From NCBI GenBank assembly GCA_019155205.2, contig JAHNZQ020000016.1, positions 747,818-811,817 of the forward strand: a DNA stretch of 64,000 nt, written 5' to 3'. How positions within the stretch are numbered: the first letter of the stretch is position 1; each line of letters begins with the position of its first letter. The notes beneath the pieces were generated by a model, which did not search any database, had not been told where the DNA came from, and saw only the letters and a program-made list of their open reading frames with translations. Shown here piece after piece: positions 50,400 to 61,403 of this stretch. The DNA is from Gracilaria vermiculophylla (lineage: Eukaryota; Rhodophyta; Florideophyceae; Gracilariales; Gracilariaceae). A program made the translations under genes and the position numbers.

Positions 50400-53300
50400 A
50401 TGCACAATTCCCACCCTGACCCCCTGTCCGTCCACCTCCCCCCCCCCTCCGCCCACCCACACCCACCGCCGCACACCCCGTGCGGCCCGCTGCCCAGAAG
50501 CGACTCAGTGCAGGCGCTCGTCTCCTTCGTCAACCCCAGCCCCCCCTCCAACCCGCCGCTAAACCCCCCGACCGCCCGCCCCGTCATTCGCGCCCTCGAC
50601 GACCACGCCCGCCCGCACACGCTCCCGCTCACCGCCCAAACCTACAACATCTCTCTCTCGGGTCTCACCCTGCACACCGTCTCCCTCTCCGCCCTGGCCA
50701 CCGCCGCCCACCAGCTGCGCGACCTCTCGCTGTCCGCCAATGCCCTCTCCTCCATCGACCTGGCCCCGCTCGCTTTCTGCCCCGCCCTCGCCGTTCTCAC
50801 CCTCAACAGCAACCACATCTCCGCCATCGACCTGTCCCCGCTCTCGGCCTGCCCGCACCTGGAGAGGCTATGGCTGCACGACAACAACCTGCACACCATT
50901 GACCTCGCCCCGCTGCGCCAGTGCACCGCCCTGCGCTCCCTCTACCTCGAGGACAATTCCATCCACCACCACTCTGTCGACTTGTCCCCACTAACAGCCA
51001 CCCCCAACTTGCGCTCGCTCCGACTCGGCGGCAACCGCCTCTCCGGTAAAATTGACCTCACCCCGCTGCTCCAATGCCCGGCTCTCTCGGTGTTCAATGT
51101 CGACACCTCTGTCACCCTGGTCGCAGACGGCCACCCGTCGCAGGCGAGGGTGTCGCCCGCCCTGCGCCGCATCGTTCTTGACATCAGCTTTTCGCAGCAG
51201 CTTCAGCAGTCCGCCGCCGCCTCCGCGCGCCTGCCGCGAGGGCGCACCGCACCGCCGGTCATGCCCAAGCCGCTGTCGCCCACCCGCCCGCGCAGAAAGG
51301 TCAACCCGCCCGTCGCCCCGCCCAACAGGGCCGTGTCGCCGCGCGAGGTGCACCGCTCGCGCCCGCACGCCGCGCCGCCCAGCGCCGTCGAGCCCGCGCT
51401 GGTCAAGCTCATGCTGGTCGGCTTCCGCCGCCTCGCGCGCTACGCCGTGGAGGACGCTTTCAACAAGTGCGGCAACGTGGTCATTCGCGCCGCCGACGTC
51501 GCCGTCGTCTCGCACGAGCCGCACAAGATGCGCCTGTGCAACCTCGTGCTTCTGTACGCGCCGTCCGAGAAGGTGCTGGCGCTCGTCGCGTCGCTGGCGT
51601 CGCCGAACCCCACCGCCATCCTCGGCTCGCAGCGCTACCGCACCACGATGGACGCGCAGGCGCCCGCGCTGTTCAGGCAGTTTGCGTTTTACCAGGACCC
51701 GCTGCCACAAGACCACACGGCCCAGCTGTACGAGAAGGCCAAGGAGCACGCGCTGGCCTCGGCGTCGCCGAGCGACTCTGTGAACCGTGTGCACTGGGCG
51801 GCGCCACTGAGCTCGAACGGCGACCGCAACAGCAACGGCAGAAACAAAAGCAACAACGGCTATTCGGCCGAGAGCCGCAACTCGGTGCGCATCGAATTGG
51901 AGCACATCGACGACGAGGAAGACGGCAATGGGCAGCAGCAGACGGCACCGTCCGCACCAAGCGCGGTACGGGCGCTGTGTGTGCCCGCCAACGCCGCCAA
52001 GGCCACCTCGCTGTCCGACCTGTCCAGGAGGCTGCGGGAGGGCGCCGGGCGGCCTGGTCGCGCGCTGGGCTTCGTGGCCGGCGGCGATATGAGAACGCAC
52101 GGCAAGAACAAGGAGCGCGCCGAGCGCGCGTCCGTGGAGGCGGCGTTCGAGGACGTCGGCGGCTACGCAACGGCGGACAGGTTTGCGGCGATTGCTCGCG
52201 CGTGCGGGCTGCCCAAGTGCGCGGGCCCGCTGCTGTTTCGCGCGGCGTACAGCTCGTCGTTCGAGATCGAGTCGACGACGCCGGAGGCCGGGGTGCCCAA
52301 CCACGCGGTGGACGGCATGAACCGCAGGATATGCTCGGCGTCGTTCATGGTGTACTGGAATGCGCGGCTGCGGGCGTACGACGGGGAAGAGCGACTGGCC
52401 AACGTGATTGAAGACAACGTGGGCGCCAACCTCGACAGCGAGGACGAGGCGCTGGGGCACAGCCAGTTTGGGGCGCCGCTGTCGCGCAAGTCGAGCGCGC
52501 ACTCGAGCCCGTCCAGCAGCTTTTCGCAGCTGAACCGCATGGTTGCCAGCGTTAGCGCGGACTTTCCGCGCGGCGGCAACAGGAGCCTGGGGCCGACTGC
52601 AGTGCGCCTGGGACGATCGGCGTCCATGTCGTCGCTGCCGAAGGACATTTCGTGCCCGTGCGACTCGGGGATCGAGTCGCTGATCAGGGCGTTCATGGAA
52701 GGGCGGCGGTCGCGCTTCGGGTCGTTTGCGCTGGTGAAGATGGGGGAGGCGGTGGCGATCGGGTCGGCGCTGGTGATCCACGCGCTGCGCGCCAAGAGCA
52801 GGAGCAGGGTCGGGGGCGAGGCGCGTGCCGTGTGCCCGAAGGAGGTGCGCGAAGGGAAGCTGAACGCGGCGCTGATTGCGGCCGAGGTGGGCATCTTCGA
52901 GGGCGTGGCCAGCGGGCTGTCCATGGACCAGATCCGGTCGGTGAAGGGGTGCTTTGCGACGGAGATGGCGCCGGGCCACGTTTCGCGCAGCGCGGCCGGG
53001 GCGCCACAGGGCACGCTGTCGGTGGAGGACGTTGAGAGATTTTGCGTGGCGCGCAAGACGCTGCTGCCCGGGGCGGTTAAGCTGGCCATGGCAGCGCACT
53101 GTCGCGACGCGAGGAGGATGACGCTGGCGGAGTTTTCTATTCTGCTGTCGGTGCTGAACAACATCTCGTCCAACGGGGCTGTGGACTACCTGTTCACGGT
53201 GATTGACGCGGACCGCGACGATCGGTGGACGCTGCCGGACCTGCGGCAGCTGCACATGGAGAAGGAGCAGATGTGGCTGGAGGACGGGATGGCGGTGAGC

Positions 53301-53516
53301 GAATTGGGGGACATTTGGACGCATTTGGTGGACATGATTCGGCCGGCCAGACCGCGGGAGGGCATCACGCGGCGCGAGCTGTACCGGCTGGGCGCCAAGG
53401 AGCGCAAGGCGGTGATTCAGAGCCTGCTGTTCATGGACGACGACCTGTCGCTGCTCAACATCCGGCGAACGGTGGAGCTGAACAAGGACTCGCAGTCGCC
53501 GCTGGCCGTGGTGTAA
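50400..53516 (+). CDS. LRR, receiver-like and PP2A B''-like multidomain protein
   Basis: 1,038 residues from ATG 50400, one uninterrupted frame. After a Pro-rich tail, about 85-270 is a set of leucine-rich repeats of about 23 residues (LRDLSLSANALSSIDLAPLA, LAVLTLNSNHISAIDLSPLS, LERLWLHDNNLHTIDLAPLR, LRSLYLEDNS...). About 333-440 resembles a response-regulator receiver-type fold (VKLMLVGFRRLARYAVEDAF, LCNLVLLYAPSEKVLALVAS), without a clear phospho-Asp. The C-terminal part matches the calcium-binding B'' regulatory subunit of protein phosphatase 2A: FEDVGGYATADRFAAIAR (about 580), SFMVYWNARLRAY, an EF-hand loop DADRDDRWTLPD (about 936-947), LGDIWTHLVDMIRPARP. B'' subunits direct PP2A to substrates. 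The mixture of domains is unusual; each is visible by motif only. Confidence 0.7.
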   Translation: MHNSHPDPLSVHLPPPSAHPHPPPHTPCGPLPRSDSVQALVSFVNPSPPSNPPLNPPTARPVIRALDDHARPHTLPLTAQTYNISLSGLTLHTVSLSALATAAHQLRDLSLSANALSSIDLAPLAFCPALAVLTLNSNHISAIDLSPLSACPHLERLWLHDNNLHTIDLAPLRQCTALRSLYLEDNSIHHHSVDLSPLTATPNLRSLRLGGNRLSGKIDLTPLLQCPALSVFNVDTSVTLVADGHPSQARVSPALRRIVLDISFSQQLQQSAAASARLPRGRTAPPVMPKPLSPTRPRRKVNPPVAPPNRAVSPREVHRSRPHAAPPSAVEPALVKLMLVGFRRLARYAVEDAFNKCGNVVIRAADVAVVSHEPHKMRLCNLVLLYAPSEKVLALVASLASPNPTAILGSQRYRTTMDAQAPALFRQFAFYQDPLPQDHTAQLYEKAKEHALASASPSDSVNRVHWAAPLSSNGDRNSNGRNKSNNGYSAESRNSVRIELEHIDDEEDGNGQQQTAPSAPSAVRALCVPANAAKATSLSDLSRRLREGAGRPGRALGFVAGGDMRTHGKNKERAERASVEAAFEDVGGYATADRFAAIARACGLPKCAGPLLFRAAYSSSFEIESTTPEAGVPNHAVDGMNRRICSASFMVYWNARLRAYDGEERLANVIEDNVGANLDSEDEALGHSQFGAPLSRKSSAHSSPSSSFSQLNRMVASVSADFPRGGNRSLGPTAVRLGRSASMSSLPKDISCPCDSGIESLIRAFMEGRRSRFGSFALVKMGEAVAIGSALVIHALRAKSRSRVGGEARAVCPKEVREGKLNAALIAAEVGIFEGVASGLSMDQIRSVKGCFATEMAPGHVSRSAAGAPQGTLSVEDVERFCVARKTLLPGAVKLAMAAHCRDARRMTLAEFSILLSVLNNISSNGAVDYLFTVIDADRDDRWTLPDLRQLHMEKEQMWLEDGMAVSELGDIWTHLVDMIRPARPREGITRRELYRLGAKERKAVIQSLLFMDDDLSLLNIRRTVELNKDSQSPLAVV

Positions 53517-54473
<957 letters not shown>

Positions 54474-56600
54474 ATGCGCCGCCCGCCGCCGCTGCTGCGC
54501 CTCGCGCTGCGTGGCCCGTGGCGCCTCCGCGGCGGCGCGCGCGCGCCGCCGCCGCTGCGCTCGGCGTCGCCGCCACCCGCCGCCGCCGCCGCCGCCAACG
54601 CCGCGCTGCTGCGCGCGCGCGCGCTTGCAAGCGCACCGCCGCTCGCGTGCGCGCCGCCGCTCGCGCGCGCGCCGCCGCGCGGCGGCGCGCGCAGTGTGCG
54701 CGCGCGCGCGCTGGCGGCCGTGGCGCCGCCGCCGCGCGACGGCGACGCCGCCGGCGACGCGCACGCGCCGCGCGCCGCCGTCACGCGCGCCGGCGCGCTG
54801 CGCGTGCTGCGCAGCCTGGCGCCCTACCTGTGGCCGCGCGACGACGCGCGCGTGCGCCGCCGCGTCGCGCTCGCCGTCGCGCTGCTGGCCGCCAGCAAGC
54901 TGCTGTCCGTCAGCGTCCCCTTCCTCTTCAAGTTCGCCGTCGACGCGCTGGCCGCCCCCGCCGCCGCCACCACCACCGCCGCCGCCGCCGCCGCCGCCGC
55001 CCCGCCCGCCGTGCTCGTGCCGGCCGCCGCGCTCGTGGGCTACGGCGCGGCGCGCGCCGCCGCCTCGCTGGCCGGCGAGCTGCGCAACGCCGTCTTCGCC
55101 TCCGTCGCGCGCAAGGCCATCGTCGACGTCGCCGTCGGCACCTTCCGCCACCTGCACGCCCTGCCGCTGTCGTTCCACCTGCAGCGCCAGACCGGCGCGC
55201 TGGCGCGCGTCATCGACCGCGGCCAGAAGGGCATCGACTTTATGCTGCGCAGCATGATCTTCAACGTCGCCCCCACCGTCGTCGAGGTGTCCATGGTGTG
55301 CGCCATCCTGGCCGCCCGCTTCGGCGCCCACTTTGCCGCCGTCGCCGCCGCCACCGTCGCCCTGTACACCCTCTTCACCTTTGCCACCACCCAGTGGCGC
55401 ACCCGCTTCCGCAAGGACATGAACCGCGCCGACTCCGCCGCCTCCTCGCGCGCCATCGACTCGCTGCTCAACTACGAGACCGTCAAGTACTTTGGCAATG
55501 AGCACCACGAGACCGAAAAGTACGCCCACTTCCTGCGCCAGTACGGCAACGCCCACGTCAAGACGCAGGCGTCGCTCAGCCTGCTCAACTTTGGCCAGAA
55601 CGCCATCTTCTCCACCGCCCTCACCGCCATCATGCTCATGACCAGCCACCACATTGCGCACGACACCATGACCATTGGCGATCTCGTCATGGTCAACGCC
55701 ATGCTGTTCCAGCTCTCGCTCCCGCTCAACTTTCTCGGCACCGTGTACCGCGAGGTGCAGCAGAGCCTGGTGGACATGGAGGCGCTCTTCTCGCTGCTGG
55801 CGCACGAGTCGTCCGCGCCGGACGCGCGCAACAAGCACGCGCCGCCGCTGGTGCTGCGCCAACGCGACGCGGGCGTCACTGTCACCTTTGACGACGTCTC
55901 GTTCGGCTACTCGCCCGACAGGCTCATCCTGGACCGCGTGTCGTTCGAGGTGCCCAACGCCTCCACCGCCGCCATTGTGGGGCCCAGTGGCTGCGGCAAG
56001 TCCACCGTGCTGCGCTTGCTGTTTGGGCTGTACCGCCCCGTGTGCGGCTCCATCCTCATCGACGGCCAGGACATGTGGCAGCTGGACCTGCAGAGCGTGC
56101 GCTCGCACATCGGCGTGGTGCCGCAGGACACGGTGTTGTTCAACAACACCGTGCGGTACAACATTGGGTACGGGAGGCTTGGGGCGTCCGACGAGGAAAT
56201 CATGCTCGCGGCGCGGCAGGCGTCGCTGCACGACGCCATCATGCGCTTCCCGCTCGGCTACGACACGCAGGTGGGCGAGCGCGGGCTCAAGCTGTCGGGC
56301 GGCGAGAAGCAGCGGCTGGCCATCGCGAGGACGCTGCTCAAGGACCCGGTGCTCATGTGCCTGGACGAAACGACCAGCAGCCTGGATAGCAAGACCGAGG
56401 AGCAGATTCTGTCGTCGCTGAGCGACCTCACCGTGGCGCGCACGGCCATCTTTGTTGCGCACAGGTTGTCCACCGTCGCCGGCTTGGACAACATCATTGT
56501 GCTGAATCACGGGCGAATCGTGGAATCGGGCAAGCATGCATCTCTGGTGCGGCATGACGGCGTTTACGCGGACATGTGGGCGCGGCAACAAAGCAACTGA
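54474..56600 (+). CDS. ATM1: Mitochondrial Atm1/ABCB7-type ABC half-transporter
   Basis: 708 residues from ATG 54474. The first about 95 residues are Arg/Ala/Pro-rich without acids, consistent with a mitochondrial presequence. The membrane domain (about 115-430) carries Atm1 landmarks: RTGALARVIDRGQKGIDFML-type segment, FRKDMNRADSAASSRAIDSL, NYETVKYFGNEHHETEKY, FNFLGTVYREVQQSLVDME-type motif. The ATPase has Walker A GPSGCGKST (about 503), signature LSGGEKQRLAIAR (about 608) and Walker B VLMCLDETTSSLD (about 625-637). All ATPase motifs are intact. Atm1 exports a glutathione-linked sulfur compound from the matrix for cytosolic iron-sulfur protein assembly. An Ala-rich insert (about 165-180) sits in the first extracellular loop. 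Confidence 0.94.
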   Translation: MRRPPPLLRLALRGPWRLRGGARAPPPLRSASPPPAAAAAANAALLRARALASAPPLACAPPLARAPPRGGARSVRARALAAVAPPPRDGDAAGDAHAPRAAVTRAGALRVLRSLAPYLWPRDDARVRRRVALAVALLAASKLLSVSVPFLFKFAVDALAAPAAATTTAAAAAAAAPPAVLVPAAALVGYGAARAAASLAGELRNAVFASVARKAIVDVAVGTFRHLHALPLSFHLQRQTGALARVIDRGQKGIDFMLRSMIFNVAPTVVEVSMVCAILAARFGAHFAAVAAATVALYTLFTFATTQWRTRFRKDMNRADSAASSRAIDSLLNYETVKYFGNEHHETEKYAHFLRQYGNAHVKTQASLSLLNFGQNAIFSTALTAIMLMTSHHIAHDTMTIGDLVMVNAMLFQLSLPLNFLGTVYREVQQSLVDMEALFSLLAHESSAPDARNKHAPPLVLRQRDAGVTVTFDDVSFGYSPDRLILDRVSFEVPNASTAAIVGPSGCGKSTVLRLLFGLYRPVCGSILIDGQDMWQLDLQSVRSHIGVVPQDTVLFNNTVRYNIGYGRLGASDEEIMLAARQASLHDAIMRFPLGYDTQVGERGLKLSGGEKQRLAIARTLLKDPVLMCLDETTSSLDSKTEEQILSSLSDLTVARTAIFVAHRLSTVAGLDNIIVLNHGRIVESGKHASLVRHDGVYADMWARQQSN

Positions 56601-58652
56601 GATACGCAAATGCTCTAGATAGATAGAGAGAGAGATATATATATATATATATATAACATCATGTTGTGTTGCAAGCACAAATATCAGTTGTCTAACATCA
56701 TGTTGTGTTGCAAGCACAAATATCAGAGTGCGCAGCTGCGCTTGTAGCCGTCCAATGTAAATGTATGTACATGGTGAAAGCTAGAGGTGAATTAGCTCGT
56801 TGCGCACACTTGCAACTTGTGCGTCGCGCGAGCGAGTGCGTGGCGCCTGACCGCGGAGAGCGCCGCGAATGGCGCGTGTCGGCGGCATGGCGCCAGCCTT
56901 ACGCGCAATCAAAACGCGCACATGGGCGCCGCCGGCTGAGCGTCGCGCGAGCCAGGCGGCGACGGACTTGGAGCGAGAAGGGCGCGGCGCGACGGCGACG
57001 GGCGCAAGAGGAGCGCGAGCGGGTGCGTCGCGAGACTCGGCCTCCGCCCACGCGCGCCGGCGGCTGGCGGCTCGGCGCGCGGCCGGCCGCCGCAGAGGCG
57101 GCGAACGATTTTTGGGCGCGCGGCGCAGCGCGGCGCTCGCGCGCGCGAGCGGCGCTCACCGGTTTTGGAGCCGGTTGATATCGCCTCCACGTCGGGCGTG
57201 CGCGCACCAACCCGTGCTCCAGTCGGCGCTCACTTGCAACGCGCGCGCCGCCAAGTGTTGCCTTCTGCTGCGTTTCTGCGCTGCGCGTCTGCGACACGCC
57301 GTGCGTGAAAGCAACACGCAACAACACGGGTCTTGTCCACGATAATTCACTGCATTGCTAATTTACAATTTCAGTATTTGCCAAACAATTGCAACAGTGC
57401 AGCGCGCGTGAATCACATCGCGCTGCGATCCGCATCGTCTTTCCCTCCCCCCCCGCTGTGGACCAGTAACCAGTTCCGATGTGTGTTCGACACCTCAGTG
57501 CTGCAGCCTCATCAAGTAGGCGCCGACAATGGTAGGTAAGGTATAACATTCCCGAGCAAAAGTTCGCCGTGCAAACTTAAATGTATGTTCGAGACCAGCG
57601 ACGGCCGAACGGCCCCGAGAAGCGATCCTGGAGCTGCACGCTGCATCCCCACCGCCCACTTTCACCCTAGCGCAGTCGAGTGTCGTTTCCATAGGTCTAT
57701 GACGCCAAACACCATCTTGTACATGCACTTTCCAATTCAGACAAATGCTTTTTTTATATCGTCACTCTTCAGCCGTCTCCATTCCGGCAAAAATGACCCT
57801 ACTTTCACCGCACATGTGCATCACTACCGAACAATCTTCGTGTCTGTCTTCTATGACAGCGAATGAGTAATCCATCTCATATAATCCATCCCATACCTTG
57901 TTTATAAACTTTTTGCGAAACGCCTTGTGCATAAACCCAGCTCCTGCTCCTCAACTCTCAAATTTGCACGTACAGTGACCGACCCCCCCTCATAGCGAAA
58001 CAAAGCTCATATCCACGGGTTCCTATCACCGCGGTGCATGTGAGCCCATGTATGTTTACGTACTTACTCCAACTGCATGTCACAAGTTTTTGAACAACAA
58101 TTATTCTTCACAATGGTGGTTACATTTTTTCAACTCGCAGCGAGCACCCCATCGCTGTTGAAAAGCAGCACTGTTATCGCACGCATGCAGCACACACATA
58201 AAAAAAGCTGTTCCTGCTCAAAACTACCCATGCATGCCTACTTGCCGCCAAGCCTCGAGTCGAAAGGCTGAGAACCCCGATGCCACAAACGAGCGCTTCG
58301 ATAACCTCCCCACATTGTTGTTCAACAACACCACAGTAATCATCTTCGGCTCTCACTTAAATTGCCGTTTGAGTTCTGTCTCCGAAATAACCTGCAACAT
58401 TGAGCGACACAATCAGTCTCTCATATCCGAGCTTCACGCGCCCGCTCTATTCAGAGCATGCCCCAAAATGCTTTTCAGTACGTTTTTGCACCCTTGCATA
58501 CCCAAGGTACATCTTTGAACTTTTGTCAGCTTTCTTACATTTTGATCCACATAGGAATTCTCACAGGCGACTCATATAATGCGTTCTTCAGCGCCGTTGG
58601 TCTTCATCAAAGACAGCCAGCACGCGGCCTGCCCATCTGAGCAACGTCAAAC
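56601..58652. other. Intergenic, about 2 kb
   Basis: An AT microsatellite (56636-56655) is followed by a direct repeat (listed separately). GC-rich DNA to about 57.2 kb changes to AT-rich DNA. TATAAT at 58575-58580 lies 73-78 bp before the next ATG. No gene supported. Confidence 0.55.
56654..56726 (+). repeat. 34-bp direct repeat, two copies
   Basis: A 34-bp sequence starting TAACATCATGTTGTGTTGCA and ending AAATATCAG occurs at 56654-56687 and again, unchanged, at 56693-56726, separated by TTGTC. It follows an AT microsatellite in the 3' region of the Atm1-like gene. Confidence 0.9.
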
Positions 58653-61403
58653 ATGAACCCAGCTTCTCGTTCGTGCAGAGGCCCTCTTAATCTGCCGCTC
58701 ATTCTCAAAACGGCCCGAGTATCGTTAGTAATTGTGAGTGTTGCATCATCCTTGATTCTTTTCATACTGGGCTTCATGGTCGTCACAGGTTCTATGTACC
58801 AATTGTCAAAAACGGAACAACTTTCTGGCCATCGCCAAGATGGAACCTCAGTCCAAATCAACGATTACATGCGACAAATCAAATCTGAAAGTATCGATGT
58901 GGAACGCAACAATATTACTGTTGTGTTGCAATATCTTCAATTCGGTTATGAGGCGGGCAGCCAAGCCAATGCCCCATGGATGTATACGACAACAGGCGCC
59001 GTTTTCGAAGAGTCCAACTCATCTTCTGCCAACCTGGCTCACACGCATGTCAGTTGGAATGAAAATGGAACTGGAAACGGTACATGTGCAAGTGGCGGTA
59101 GTGGGAAGACTTCACGAGGATACGTCGACCCTTTTCACTTTTATGCCAATATTTCTGACAAGGACTTTTCTAGGGTCAAAGTCGAGCTTCGAAACTTGTC
59201 ACTTTCAAGCTTCGACCATATAAACACAGTGGATGGAAGGCGAAGATGGGACATTCTAGGCCAGGCTGGAGATTCCCGGCTGTATAGTGGGGGAACTTTC
59301 TCCATTTACAACGGAAATCAAATTCTACTTTCCACTCGAAACGTCCGTTGGCATCAGAACATATCCTACCCAAGTCCAGTTGGAGAAGCACCTCCTGATG
59401 ACTTGCTCGTAGGGGCGTACTTCACAGCAGAAATTGATGTTTTTCAAAGTCATGAGGAATGGGTGAGGGAACTAGACCCACACAGCATTGGATTTGTTCT
59501 GGGGTTGGTTACTGCTGCCTCTTACGGACCAATGGATTGTTTTTCTCTGAGCTCATATTGGATTGCCTTACGTGGATTCCCAGATCTAAAAGAGGTAAAC
59601 GTCGCTACTCCATTTGCTTCTGATATCTACAACGATACTGCCAGAAGCGGGGCAAAACAAGGACAATACAAAGGCTCGCTGGCATCTCACGTTGCACAAG
59701 CGAAGACGTTGGGAGGGGCCACGAGCACGGCTGCTACGGTGGCAGTGTCGTCCTCAGTTGGTGGAGCAGTGGGGAGCATGTCCGTATCAGTGGGAAGTGC
59801 CGCTTCAGCAATTTCTCCACCGGGTCAAGGCATTGCAAGAATGCTCTCTACTGCTTCGTTTTTTGCGAGGATAGGGGAAATCCATGGATTTCACTCTGAT
59901 GCCATGTCAGAATTTGGAGAATCCATGAGGCCGTTTGTTGCCAAATTCCCCTTTCCTGGTTTTAAAGGGGACAAGTCTCAAGGGGGCCCTTCCGGTGGCA
60001 AAGGCGACTCGGAAGGCGGCGAAGACAATGCTGATCTGGAGGTGAGCGTGAGTGATGCAGTGTTTGCCGGATGCGCATTGTACACGAGCTTGATAGTAAT
60101 CGTTTTCCTTCTGTTACATGCCGTGGCATGGCTGTTCTACAGAAAGAAAACAGCTGATGAAAAGATCAAGCCCCAAGCCTGGCTTGTATACTTGTCGTCG
60201 ATTGCAATGTCTTATGTTTTCGCGGCAGCTGTTCTGAATGCATCTCAGTATCTCAGGTCTCACGTAGGACGGGGAGGCGGTAGGCCGGGCTTTTACGTCA
60301 TTGCCATTTTGCAACTGGCGTTCATCGGGATCGGTTTTACAGCCTTTGTTTTAGCGGTAGTTTTCTACGCATTACGAAAGCTTTGGCGCCAGGACATGAA
60401 ATGGGTGCCCAGGATAGAAATACCCGATCCGAGTGTTAGAAATTCACCGATCCGTGGAGAATATAATGCATCCGAGAATGATACTTTTCATACTCTGTTT
60501 GAATGTTATTATTCTTCCTTAGCGGGGCCTCGAGTCTGGCTGGTCGGCCTGGAGTTGTGCGTCGTTGTTGTTGACTCGGTCTGTACCGCAATCATATGGA
60601 ATGAGGTAGTGGTCCTCGGGATTTTGATTGCTGTCTATGCTTCGCTTTTCGTCTTATTCTTTGCGTTTGCTCCTTACGTTGACAAAATCGAGGGAAGAAT
60701 TGTCAGTGTGTTGGGATTGATCGATCTGATGGTACTGGTTGTGGAGTTTATGGGCGCTCTCGGCAGCTATGAAACAGCGGAACAAATGGATTACATTGCT
60801 GTAATCCTCGGGTTTGTATCGATATCACTAGCGGTTCTCTGTGCGATTTATTGTGATTTGATTCCGATGTCAATTACGGTGTGGGGCATTATTCGTAGGA
60901 AACTGCAACGTTTCCATTGTCTGAAGTTTGACGGTTCTGGAACAAGTGATGAGGAGTCTGAATGGAGTTTTTTACAAGGTTCATGGGAAAAAGAATCCGA
61001 AAGCGCTGGTGACGGTCATACACACAGTAACAGTGGTGAAATTTCGGCGAAAGGGCATGTGGAGTCGCAAGCAAGGGCCAGTGATCGGAAAGAAGCGAGG
61101 GTGCAGCGTCTTTCTTCCGCAGAAGGCGCAAACCCCCGACATGGACCTTTGACTCCCTTATCTCAGATTTGGAAGAGGATTGGGCGCGGGAGCACGGCGA
61201 GTGAGCAACGGCTTCCCGTCGTTGTGAGAATCAATCAAGAGTACGACCGGGCACAAAGGGAAAGCCCTGAAGTTGATGCTGAAAGGCATCATGGAAGAGT
61301 TCTAGAAGAGCTTTGCCAAGATCTGGGAGATGATGAGGAACCAATCACATGGCCGCGGGTAGGGCAGGTGATATATCAGGTAAGGGGAAGAAGTACAAGG
61401 TAA
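58653..61403 (+). CDS. Large polytopic membrane protein, TRP/Flc-like
   Basis: 916 residues from ATG 58653. Residues about 23-48 form a first TM (VSLVIVSVASSLILFILGFM). A large luminal/extracellular part (about 50-465) has many NxS/T sites (NIT, NSS, NGT, NLS, NIS, NDT) and a Gly/Ala/Ser-rich helix-like segment at about 350-400 (ATVAVSSSVGGAVGSMSVSV). Seven or more TMs follow between about 470 and 755 (YTSLIVIVFLLLHAVAWLF, FYVIAILQLAFIGIGFTAFV, VWLVGLELCVVVV, ILIAVYASLFVLFFAFAP, YIAVILGFVSISLAVLCAI), then a charged cytosolic tail. This order fits the fungal/algal TRP-like and Flc/Pkd2 families, channels or lipid/FAD-related transporters. It is a tentative topology-based call. The last codons end at ACAAGGTAAGT, a perfect donor site, so a further exon cannot be excluded. 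Confidence 0.6.
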   Translation: MNPASRSCRGPLNLPLILKTARVSLVIVSVASSLILFILGFMVVTGSMYQLSKTEQLSGHRQDGTSVQINDYMRQIKSESIDVERNNITVVLQYLQFGYEAGSQANAPWMYTTTGAVFEESNSSSANLAHTHVSWNENGTGNGTCASGGSGKTSRGYVDPFHFYANISDKDFSRVKVELRNLSLSSFDHINTVDGRRRWDILGQAGDSRLYSGGTFSIYNGNQILLSTRNVRWHQNISYPSPVGEAPPDDLLVGAYFTAEIDVFQSHEEWVRELDPHSIGFVLGLVTAASYGPMDCFSLSSYWIALRGFPDLKEVNVATPFASDIYNDTARSGAKQGQYKGSLASHVAQAKTLGGATSTAATVAVSSSVGGAVGSMSVSVGSAASAISPPGQGIARMLSTASFFARIGEIHGFHSDAMSEFGESMRPFVAKFPFPGFKGDKSQGGPSGGKGDSEGGEDNADLEVSVSDAVFAGCALYTSLIVIVFLLLHAVAWLFYRKKTADEKIKPQAWLVYLSSIAMSYVFAAAVLNASQYLRSHVGRGGGRPGFYVIAILQLAFIGIGFTAFVLAVVFYALRKLWRQDMKWVPRIEIPDPSVRNSPIRGEYNASENDTFHTLFECYYSSLAGPRVWLVGLELCVVVVDSVCTAIIWNEVVVLGILIAVYASLFVLFFAFAPYVDKIEGRIVSVLGLIDLMVLVVEFMGALGSYETAEQMDYIAVILGFVSISLAVLCAIYCDLIPMSITVWGIIRRKLQRFHCLKFDGSGTSDEESEWSFLQGSWEKESESAGDGHTHSNSGEISAKGHVESQARASDRKEARVQRLSSAEGANPRHGPLTPLSQIWKRIGRGSTASEQRLPVVVRINQEYDRAQRESPEVDAERHHGRVLEELCQDLGDDEEPITWPRVGQVIYQVRGRSTR

